Part shown: positions 1 through 5,561 of the stretch, piece by piece
Position numbering within the stretch: position 1 is the stretch's first letter
Layout of the letters: the number at the start of each line of letters is the position of its first letter
Source: an uncultured Oscillospiraceae bacterium
Lineage (GTDB): Bacteria; Bacillota; Clostridia; Oscillospirales; Oscillospiraceae
DNA: 14,237 nt
Reading direction: 5' to 3'
Assembly (NCBI GenBank): GCA_934589665.1
Contig: CAKTOJ010000037.1
Coordinates: 1-14,237, forward strand
Notes under the pieces: generated by a model
Database searches by the model: none
What the model saw: only the letters and a program-made list of their open reading frames with translations
Told to the model about the DNA's origin: nothing
Translations under genes and position numbers: made by a program

Positions 1-25
1 CGGCAATGATGATTCTATTTTTCAT
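1..25 (-). CDS. 5' end of an unidentified gene (cut by window edge)
   Basis: On the minus strand an ATG at 25-23 follows a good Shine-Dalgarno (GAGGAGG, 7 nt spacer). Eight codons are visible before the window ends: MKNRIIIA. It lies 69 nt downstream of the recombinase pseudogene and in the same orientation, so it is probably the next gene of that operon. Eight residues are too few to assign a family; the short hydrophobic run could begin a signal peptide or a nucleotide-binding strand. The start is well supported, the product is unknown. Confidence 0.6.
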
Positions 26-94
26 TTTGTTTCCTCCTCTTTGGATGTAAAATGATTGAGTTCTGTGGACAACTCACATTTTGCGGAATATCTA

Positions 95-1055
95 TCAGAA
101 TTTCAGAAGAGTATCCAAAACATTTGCCGCCTGCTGAAGTTCACTCTGAGTGGTTTCCTTCGGAATATCCGCATCTTTTTGCACCTTGTGCGGCAGATAA
201 GGTTCATAGTTTTGCCGGGTTATCGACGGCCGGTAATGTCCCAGCATCCGCGCCAGCTCTTTGGTTTCCATGCCGTTCCGCAGAGATAGAACGGCGCAGG
301 TGTGCCGGAGATCTGTGAATCGAATATGGTCAACCCCCGCTTCCTTGATGATCTCATTATGCATCCGGCGCACCATCTGCGGCGAGTAGGGTCGCTGCGT
401 AGCCGGATGCATGAACATCAGCGGACTGTTTGGATGCTTGGTGTGTTCCATGATCAGGAGGTCGACCACCTCCGATGCCAAGGTTATTGTTCTCGTTTCC
501 GAGCCATATTCGATCAACTCCCGCCGTTCTACAGAGCGCTGCTCCGATATGGTCAGCGTCCTATTCCTTTACATTGAGGTCATTCCATTTCAGGGCGATG
601 AGCTCACCCTGCCGCAGACCAGCCGTTAAGGCCAGCATGAACATGGGGAGGTACCCCAGCCGTTCTGCCGCATCCAGATAATCCTCCATCTCCAACGGCG
701 TCAGCACATTGGCATTCACTTTCTTTGGTTTGGAGTAGTGAAACGCTCTGGCGGGATTAGCGCCAATCAGACCATCTCGCATGACTTGGTTCAGGCATTG
801 CTGGAGCAGGCGGTGGATATGCCGCATGGTTTCTTCGCCCAGGCCAGAGGTGCCGCGTCGATGATTACCGAAGCGGCGCCGTTCTTCCAGAAAATCTCCA
901 ATCATTTCCGATGTCAGTTCAGAGAGCGGTATATCTCCCAGGCCGGGGATGATATGGTTCTTAAATACATAGTTGTGTGCCGCATAGGTAGTCGGCCTGC
1001 TCTGATGCTTATTATAAGTTCCCTGCCAGAAGCTGATGTATTCCCGAAGTGTCAT
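95..1055 (-). pseudogene. Tyrosine recombinase/integrase, full length but frameshifted
   Basis: A site-specific recombinase of the phage-integrase family, about 319 residues when the frameshift is corrected. The ATG at 1055-1053 has an SD (GGAGGTG) and overlaps the stop of the upstream recombinase gene as ATGA. The N-terminal SAM-like core-binding domain starts MTLREYISFWQGTYNKH. The catalytic domain follows, with the first active-site Arg in TAGLRQGELIALKW. After VKE the frame meets TAG (563-561); moving +1 at that point continues without a stop as RTLTISEQRSVERRELIEYG. The C-terminal part carries FTDLRHTCA (second Arg; the usual first His of HxxR is Thr), LGHYR and the probable nucleophile Tyr in TRQNY. 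One extra base explains the break, so this is most likely a recent pseudogene, or a sequencing error. An intact copy would serve integration or excision of a mobile element. A programmed frameshift is possible but no slippery site was seen. Confidence 0.85.
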
Positions 1056-1765
1056 ATTCCCACCTCCATGCACTGGCGCTGCAGATCCCGGAATGCTACC
1101 CACGGGAGCCTGGTCTGTTTCAGGATTTTCTTGTGCAAATAGTAGAACTCGTATAGCTTATACGGCGCTCCGGTTTTGGGATTGAGGAACACATAGGGTG
1201 AGTCAGTTTCCGGTATCTGCTTCAGCAGATGCGCCGCTTTGGCATTTAGGGTCAGCAGATGCTGGCCTTTGAGGATATACCTGCAGCGGATATGAAAATT
1301 GGCCCACGACAAGGTGATCAGTTCACATTGCCGCAGGCCGCTGGATAGTCCTGTGTAGATAAGGGGGAGTACGCCGAGCTGCTCCGATGCGTTCAGGTAA
1401 CGCTGGAGCTGTCCCAAGCGCAGCAGGGCTGCGTTGTATTCCTCTGCCTCTGGTTCCTGGCAGAGCCGCACCGGGTTGTATGAAATGAGCTGTTCCTGTG
1501 CCACTTCGTCTATGCACCGGCGCAGAAGCAGGTGGACGCACCAGACACTTCTGGTGCCGAGTCCTTGGTCCCGTAGTCTGTCGTAGAAATCGATAACCGT
1601 CTGCTCCGTCAGGTCAGAGAGCGCTACGCTTCCGATGCTGGGGAAAATGTGGCTGTAAATCAGGTTGCGGTACCCGCCCTCGGTGTTGCCGTTCCATTTA
1701 TGGCGGTTGGCGGTGAACCACCGGCCGCACCATTGCCCGACCGTCAGGTTGTTTTCTTTCTGCAT
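1052..1765 (-). CDS. Truncated tyrosine recombinase homologue lacking catalytic C-terminus
   Basis: A 237-residue protein related to the downstream recombinase. The ATG at 1765-1763 is chosen because AAGGAGG lies 7 nt upstream; an in-frame TTG at 1786 has no better support. It has an N-terminal core-binding domain (LTVGQWCGRWFTANRHKW) and the start of a catalytic domain with the first Arg region conserved (SSGLRQCELITLSW). It ends at FRDLQRQCMEVGI, where the family normally has DLRHT followed by LGH and the nucleophile Tyr. Thus the second Arg is Gln, the adjacent His is Arg, and the last 50 or so residues, including Tyr, are absent. It should be unable to cut DNA. Its stop overlaps the next recombinase start (ATGA), implying translational coupling. 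It may be an accessory DNA-binding partner, a decoy or regulator, or decay of a once active copy. Confidence 0.8.
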   Translation of the reverse strand: MQKENNLTVGQWCGRWFTANRHKWNGNTEGGYRNLIYSHIFPSIGSVALSDLTEQTVIDFYDRLRDQGLGTRSVWCVHLLLRRCIDEVAQEQLISYNPVRLCQEPEAEEYNAALLRLGQLQRYLNASEQLGVLPLIYTGLSSGLRQCELITLSWANFHIRCRYILKGQHLLTLNAKAAHLLKQIPETDSPYVFLNPKTGAPYKLYEFYYLHKKILKQTRLPWVAFRDLQRQCMEVGI

Positions 1766-1788
1766 ATCATCGCCTCCTTTTGGCAAAC

Positions 1789-1795
1789 GAACAAT
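1789..1795. promoter_or_regulatory. Possible half operator next to recombinase start
   Basis: GAACAAT, preceded by C, repeats exactly the right half of the 15-bp palindrome found three times at 1850-1912. It lies just upstream of the truncated recombinase SD. A single half-site could occur by chance. Confidence 0.3.
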
Positions 1796-1849
1796 ATCAC
1801 AGAAAGCAGGAAATAGCTACTGAAAAGGACGGGATGTTCGCAGAATAAA

Positions 1850-1912
1850 ACTGTTCCGAATAATATGCCTGTATTGTTCGGAACAATACACTTCTGCATT
1901 GTTCCAAACAAT
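1850..1912. repeat. Three direct copies of a 15-bp palindrome upstream of the recombinase operon
   Basis: Copies lie at 1850-1864 (ACTGTTCCGAATAAT), 1873-1887 (ATTGTTCGGAACAAT, a perfect palindrome of 7-bp arms around one base) and 1898-1912 (ATTGTTCCAAACAAT). Start-to-start spacings are 23 and 25 bp, close to two helical turns. They sit between the recombinase operon and the gene-free stretch, covering the place where the minus-strand promoter should lie. The pattern suggests cooperative binding by a dimeric repressor (autoregulation) or by the recombinases. It is not the Gram-positive LexA box, which has GAAC before GTTC. Confidence 0.7.
1860..1886 (-). promoter_or_regulatory. Candidate promoter of the recombinase operon
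   Basis: On the minus strand a -10-like TATTAT (1865-1860) lies 15 nt from a -35-like TTGTTC (1886-1881). Both overlap the palindromic repeats. The spacing is short for a sigma-A promoter, so this is a tentative call; the overlap would let a bound protein block transcription. Confidence 0.35.
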
Positions 1913-2443
1913 CTGGATTACGGTACTCGATGGACCCCTCAATCGAAATCACAAAAAATAAGTGAGTTTTTTCTTCGTCTGCACATTTTTTGAGCGAGTT
2001 TTAGGCTGTTCAATCACATTTTCCGTACGCAAGAGACGGAAATGCCACGCCAGCGCTTATTTCCTTGTTTATGCGGCGCAATTTCTGAGCTGCTCTCTGT
2101 GGCAAAAACGCCCTTCACCATCAACCATCCCGGTCGGAAGCACTTTTAATATACAGAATTTCATCCCACACAAATTCCAAAAGACGAAAGCGGCGCCCGA
2201 AGCAAACAAGGCAAAAGAGTTCCAAAGAGGAACTGTCGGAGCGACGGGAAACGCCAAAGAGGGCACAAAAGTCCTCGCTGAAGGTTCAGACATAGGTTTG
2301 GGATGTGAGGATCGTTCATTCGAACTGCACCGCTTAGGCCAGCAGGAACGCGAAACAAGCGGGGCAAAGTGCTCAAATTCTTGTCGTGCAGAAATCAGGC
2401 TTTGGAAAAGATGCTGAACTTTACAGAATTGGGAAAGTTTTCA
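1913..2443. other. Gene-free stretch between recombinase operon and methionine unit
   Basis: About 530 bases without a convincing gene. The open frames here lack ribosome binding sites and family resemblance. Small structures visible are an inverted repeat TTTCCGT/ACGGAAA (2020-2026 and 2036-2042) and a perfect hairpin AGTTCC-AAAGA-GGAACT (2218-2234). GTTC-ATTC-GAAC occurs near 2314-2325. No SAM riboswitch, T-box, tRNA or insertion sequence end was recognised. It may contain the attachment site of the recombinase element or a small RNA, but neither can be shown. Confidence 0.5.
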
Positions 2444-2472
2444 TTGACACCGAGAGAATCGCGCAGTATTAT
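2444..2472 (+). promoter_or_regulatory. Strong sigma-A type promoter for the leader and met operon
   Basis: A perfect -35 TTGACA (2444-2449) and a one-mismatch -10 TATTAT (2467-2472) are separated by exactly 17 nt. Transcription should begin near 2479, giving a 5' untranslated stretch of roughly 36 nt before the Met-rich leader ORF. The position places leader ORF and terminator inside the metNIQ transcript. Confidence 0.75.
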
Positions 2473-2515
2473 TCACCCAACAAGAATAGTGTGTTAATGG
2501 AAAGGAGCGGCAGTC

Positions 2516-2641
2516 ATGTTCTATTCGGGTTCTCGAATGTTGATTTGCATGTACATGGACATGGCTATGCCGATGCCCACGGTTTTGTGTGCTCATTTGC
2601 TGCCTTTCCGGAACATCCGGAGTCGAATGTGTCTCTGCTGA
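2516..2641 (+). CDS. Met/Cys-rich leader peptide (41 aa), putative attenuator of metNIQ
   Basis: A short ORF with ATG at 2516, preceded by AAAGGAG (2501-2507) and an 8-nt spacer, ending at TGA 2639-2641. The peptide has Met at positions 1, 8, 12, 14, 16, 18, 20 and 38 and Cys at 11, 25, 39 and 41. Residues 12-20 read MYMDMAMPM, five Met in alternating positions, and the C-terminus is MCLC. The ORF lies between a consensus promoter and an intrinsic terminator that precedes the methionine transporter. This is the architecture of amino-acid leader peptides such as those of trp and his operons: ribosomes short of charged tRNA-Met (or Cys) would stall here and change the folding of the downstream RNA. 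A +1-shifted frame over the same bases encodes a His-rich peptide but has no SD. Translation and function are inferred. Confidence 0.65.
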   Translation: MFYSGSRMLICMYMDMAMPMPTVLCAHLLPFRNIRSRMCLC

Positions 2642-2675
2642 ACTAATAGATATGCAGAGTTGTATACGCATTTGA

Positions 2676-2706
2676 AGCGGGGAGCTTTTGGGCTCCCCGC
2701 TCTTTT
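2676..2706 (+). terminator. Intrinsic terminator/attenuator before metN
   Basis: A perfect 10-bp GC-rich stem pairs 2676-2685 (AGCGGGGAGC) with 2692-2701, with a six-base loop TTTTGG, followed by CTCTTTT. It begins 34 nt after the leader peptide stop and ends 21 nt before metN, inside the predicted transcript. It would stop most transcription unless an alternative fold disrupts it. The segment CTTTCCG at 2604-2610 can pair with CGGGGAG at 2678-2684 (two G-U pairs) and is a possible weak antiterminator arm. Confidence 0.85.
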
Positions 2707-2727
2707 CATTTATAAGGAGGAATTGAC

Positions 2728-3774
2728 TTGATCGAATTGACGCACGTTTCCAAGGATTTTGGAAAAGGCCGGCAGCTGGTTCATGCAGTGCGCGACGTAT
2801 CCCTGTCTATCGACAGAGGGGAGATCTTCGGGATCATCGGCTTTTCCGGCGCAGGAAAATCCACCCTTGTCCGTTGCATTAACCTTCTGGAGCGGCCCAC
2901 CGCAGGTACGGTCACGGTAGACGGGAAAGAGGTTACGGCGCTGACCGCGCACGAACTCCGGCAGACACGAAAGAAGATCGGAATGATCTTCCAGCACTTT
3001 AATCTGATGCCATCCCGCACGGTTGCCGGAAATGTCGCCTACCCGCTGCGGGGCAGCGGTCTGAGCAAGAAGGAAACCGCAGACAAGGTGATGCATCTGC
3101 TGGAGCTTGTAGGCATTGAGGACAAGGCAGACTCCTATCCCAGTCAGCTCTCCGGCGGGCAGAAGCAGCGCGTCTCCATCGCAAGAGCATTGGCCAACGA
3201 CCCCAATGTGTTGCTGTGCGATGAGGCCACATCCGCATTAGACCCGCAGACAACAAAGTCTATATTACGTCTCCTAAAGCAGCTGAATAAAACACTTGGC
3301 ATCACGATCGTGATTATCACACATGAGATGGATGTCGTCAAGGAGGTCTGTCACCGCGTTGCTGTGATGGAGCACGGACGTGTGGTAGAGCAGGGCGAGG
3401 TGTTCAATGTATTTGCCGATCCCAGGCAGGAAATTACAAAGAACTTCATCCATACGACTTCCAATCTTCAAAAGATTGAAGAACTGATTGCCGAGAATTC
3501 CCCTGTGGTTCAGCTTCAGCCGGGCGAACTGATCGTACGGCTTTCCTACCTGCAAAGGAATGTTGCCGAGCCGCTGATTTCCGCCGTATCGCAGAAGTTC
3601 GGCATTTCCCTGAATATCATCTTCGCAGATATCACCATCGTACAGGACGCTCCCATCGGCGGCACGGTGGCGATCATCAGCGGAGAGCGAAAGCAAATCA
3701 CAGAGGCTGTGGAATACCTGATCGAAAAAAATGTAGGTGTGGAGGTGATCAAGGATGCAAGAATTTCTGAATAA
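2728..3774 (+). CDS. metN: Methionine ABC transporter ATP-binding protein MetN
   Basis: A 348-residue cytoplasmic ATPase that powers methionine uptake with MetI and MetQ. The TTG start is supported by AAGGAGG at 2714-2720 with a 7-nt spacer and fits the usual N-terminus (IELTHVSKDF). Visible motifs are Walker A GFSGAGKST (38-46), Q-loop Gln89, ABC signature LSGGQ (141-145), Walker B VLLCDE (161-166), D-loop SALD and H-loop His199. The C-terminal part, from about residue 265, resembles the NIL domain, which in E. coli MetN binds methionine and inhibits transport when cytoplasmic methionine is high. Length is normal for the family. It is the first gene after the attenuator and overlaps metI by 20 nt, so translation is probably coupled. 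Substrate could include D-methionine or related sulfur compounds. Confidence 0.95.
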   Translation: MIELTHVSKDFGKGRQLVHAVRDVSLSIDRGEIFGIIGFSGAGKSTLVRCINLLERPTAGTVTVDGKEVTALTAHELRQTRKKIGMIFQHFNLMPSRTVAGNVAYPLRGSGLSKKETADKVMHLLELVGIEDKADSYPSQLSGGQKQRVSIARALANDPNVLLCDEATSALDPQTTKSILRLLKQLNKTLGITIVIITHEMDVVKEVCHRVAVMEHGRVVEQGEVFNVFADPRQEITKNFIHTTSNLQKIEELIAENSPVVQLQPGELIVRLSYLQRNVAEPLISAVSQKFGISLNIIFADITIVQDAPIGGTVAIISGERKQITEAVEYLIEKNVGVEVIKDARISE

Positions 3775-4435
3775 TCTGATTCCCAATGTCATGGCGAAGC
3801 TGCCGGAATTTTATTCCGCCATCGGAGACACGCTTTTAATGGTCATCTGGTCAGGCGCCGTCTCCTTTGTCCTTGGCCTGATCCTTGGCGTGCTGCTTAC
3901 GGTGACAAAGCCGGACGGTATTCTTGAAAACAGGATCGTCTATCAGATTCTGGACAAGCTGGTCAGCCTGTTCCGATCCATTCCCTTTATCATTCTTCTG
4001 ACATGGGTCATGCCGGTGTCCCGTGCCATTATGGGTACCGCCATTTATGTGCGCGGAGCAATCGTTCCGCTGGTGTTCGGCTGTGTTCCCTTCTTCACCC
4101 GGCAGGTACAGAGCGCTCTGGCCGAGTTAGCCCCCGGGCTGATTGAAGCCGCTCTGTCCATGGGTTCCAGCCCCGTCGAGATCATCTTCCGCGTCTACCT
4201 GAAGGAAAGCGCGGCGGCTATCGCACGGGGAACTACCATCACAGCCATCAGCCTGCTGAATCTGACCGCAATGGCCGGTGTGGTCGGCGCAGGCGGCCTC
4301 GGCGATTTCGCCGTCCGCTATGGGCACGACAGAAATATGGCGGATGTGACCAATGTGACAGTGATCGTTCTGGTCATTCTCGTCTGCATGATGGAGTTCC
4401 TTGGCGGCCGCGTCGTCCGGAAAAACACACACTGA
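3755..4435 (+). CDS. metI: Methionine ABC transporter permease MetI
   Basis: A 226-residue integral membrane protein forming the dimeric channel of the methionine importer. The ATG at 3755 lies inside the metN 3' end and follows GGAGGTGATCAAGG. About five hydrophobic segments are visible, the first near residues 27-50 (LLMVIWSGAVSFVLGLILGV). The cytoplasmic EAA loop that docks on the ATPase begins at residue 131 (EAALSMGSSPVEIIFRVYLK). The glycine-rich segment VVGAGGLGDFAVRYG is typical of MetI. Length matches the family. It is followed by 155 nt before metQ, a longer gap than elsewhere in the operon. Confidence 0.95.
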   Translation: MQEFLNNLIPNVMAKLPEFYSAIGDTLLMVIWSGAVSFVLGLILGVLLTVTKPDGILENRIVYQILDKLVSLFRSIPFIILLTWVMPVSRAIMGTAIYVRGAIVPLVFGCVPFFTRQVQSALAELAPGLIEAALSMGSSPVEIIFRVYLKESAAAIARGTTITAISLLNLTAMAGVVGAGGLGDFAVRYGHDRNMADVTNVTVIVLVILVCMMEFLGGRVVRKNTH

Positions 4436-4446
4436 GGTGATACCGC

Positions 4447-4569
4447 TTGAAAAACTTCAACATGCTGCAAGCTCTGCGCCGCACCGGCACAGGACGGCAG
4501 AAACGATGTCCGGCGCGGCCGGAATCAAACCTGTTATCAAACACAACAAACTATCTTTCACTCTTATAA
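4447..4569 (+). CDS. Possible 40-aa micro-ORF between metI and metQ
   Basis: A TTG at 4447 lies 6 nt after GAGGTGA (4434-4440) and opens a 40-codon frame beginning MKNFNMLQALRRTGTGRQKR and ending with TAA at 4567-4569. The N-terminal half is basic. There is no recognised family, and the start codon is weak. It may be a chance frame in the intercistronic region or a small coupled peptide that carries ribosomes toward metQ. Confidence 0.25.
   Translation: MKNFNMLQALRRTGTGRQKRCPARPESNLLSNTTNYLSLL
4509..4523 (+). other. Intercistronic RNA hairpin between metI and metQ
   Basis: TCCGGC and GCCGGA form a perfect 6-bp stem around a GCG loop. There is no T-tract, so it is not a terminator. Such hairpins often protect or define the end of a processed message and could help give more binding protein than membrane component. 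Confidence 0.4.
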
Positions 4570-4590
4570 AATTACTTGGAGGTAATCAAA

Positions 4591-5487
4591 ATGAAACGGA
4601 ATAAAATCATTGCTTTTGTACTCACAGCTGCGCTTCTGGCACTGGCTCTTACCGCCTGCGGCTCTCAGGGCAGCACGCCGAAGGACGACCAGAACGCAGC
4701 AAACGGGCAGAACACAGAATCCACCGAACCTGTCACAGTAAAGCTGGGTGTCGTCGGCAGCATCTATGAGGATCTGTGGACGCCAGCAAAGGAGGCGCTG
4801 AAGGATGAGGGCATCGACCTTGAGTTCGTGCAGTTCTCCGACTATGTAACGCCAAACAACGCACTGGCCAACGGCGAGATCGATCTGAACGCTTTCCAGC
4901 ACCGCATCTATCTCCAGAGCGAGATCGACAGCTACGGCTATGAGATTCAGAATATCGGCAACACCTTTATTATCCCGCTGAATCTGTACTCTCAGAAGGT
5001 CTCCTCCGTGGACGAGCTGAAGGATGGCGACACGGTGGCGATCCCGGACGATCTGACCAACGGAGGCCGCGCGCTGAAGGTGCTGGAAGCCGCCGGTCTG
5101 ATCGAGCTCAATCCGGACGCGGCGTTTAATCCCACGCTGGATGATATCGTCAAATACAATGTCGGCATCAAGATCGAGGAGCTGAAGGCCAACGTGATTC
5201 CCTCCGCTCTCGCCGATGTAACCGCCGCCGTGGTCAACGGAAACTACGCGCTGGACTTCGGTCTGAAAACCGATGAGGCAATCTACAAGGATACCGTTTT
5301 GGATGTGGAAGAGTATTGGAACCTGATCGCCGCCCGCACCGCGGATCTGGAGGATGCCGATAAGGCGGCCGTTTATGAGAAGGTCGTAAAAGCTTTTCAG
5401 TCTCCCGAAACGGAGACGGTGTTCAATGATACTTACGGCGGATACTTCATCAAAGTCGGCTGGGATCAGGACCTTCTGGCGAAGTAA
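4591..5487 (+). CDS. metQ: Methionine-binding lipoprotein MetQ (NlpA family)
   Basis: A 298-residue substrate-binding lipoprotein that captures methionine outside the membrane and delivers it to MetNI. The ATG at 4591 is chosen over an in-frame TTG at 4576 because the SD GGAGG lies between them, just upstream of the ATG. A basic start (MKRNK), a hydrophobic stretch and the lipobox LTAC place the lipidated Cys at residue 23. A Ser/Thr/Asn/Gln-rich linker follows, then the NlpA core starting VKLGVVGSIYEDLW. Segments such as LANGEIDLNAFQH and ALKVLEAAGLIEL are typical of MetQ. It completes the importer; family members can also bind D-methionine or formyl-methionine, so exact ligand is not proven. 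Confidence 0.94.
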   Translation: MKRNKIIAFVLTAALLALALTACGSQGSTPKDDQNAANGQNTESTEPVTVKLGVVGSIYEDLWTPAKEALKDEGIDLEFVQFSDYVTPNNALANGEIDLNAFQHRIYLQSEIDSYGYEIQNIGNTFIIPLNLYSQKVSSVDELKDGDTVAIPDDLTNGGRALKVLEAAGLIELNPDAAFNPTLDDIVKYNVGIKIEELKANVIPSALADVTAAVVNGNYALDFGLKTDEAIYKDTVLDVEEYWNLIAARTADLEDADKAAVYEKVVKAFQSPETETVFNDTYGGYFIKVGWDQDLLAK

Positions 5488-5503
5488 ACTGTCTTGTCCG
5501 GTC

Positions 5504-5538
5504 GTGCCGCCGGTATGTATTTCAATTACCGGCGGCGC
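5504..5538 (+). other. Long stem-loop between metQ and the dehydrogenase gene
   Basis: GCCGCCGGTA (5506-5515) pairs perfectly with 5527-5536 around an 11-nt loop; two more pairs, one a G-U, extend it. No T-run follows, so full termination is unlikely. It may set different levels for the transporter and the two enzymes, or protect the upstream message from 3' decay. Confidence 0.6.
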
Positions 5539-5561
5539 CTGCCGATAGGGAGGAATCATTT

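Noticed and set aside
561..566. Programmed frameshift in the recombinase
   Set aside because: The GAA-TAG junction is not a known slippery site and no stimulatory stem or internal SD with proper spacing was recognised; a simple indel is more likely.
1850..1912. LexA (SOS) boxes
   Set aside because: The half-sites are in the opposite order (GTTC then GAAC with one base between) to the Gram-positive LexA box.
1950..1992. A/T-rich inverted run as a terminator
   Set aside because: Only A-T pairs, no GC stem and no gene ending just before it.
1962..2417. 151-codon open frame in the gene-free stretch, and opposite-strand frames over the same bases
   Set aside because: No ribosome binding site, biased composition and no family motifs; it crosses hairpins.
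2386..2646. 86-codon plus-strand frame (or 49 codons from ATG 2496) encoding a His-rich peptide (HVHGHGYADAH)
   Set aside because: No SD precedes its starts. It overlaps the Met-rich leader ORF, which has AAAGGAG at proper spacing. The His pattern is the shifted reading of the repeated ATG spacing.
1913..2727. SAM riboswitch or T-box upstream of metN
   Set aside because: Neither the conserved SAM-I core nor a T-box GGTGG-type sequence was found by reading; a covariance search would settle this.
4564..5559. 331-codon minus-strand open frame over metQ
   Set aside because: Antisense shadow of metQ; the plus frame has lipobox and full family resemblance.
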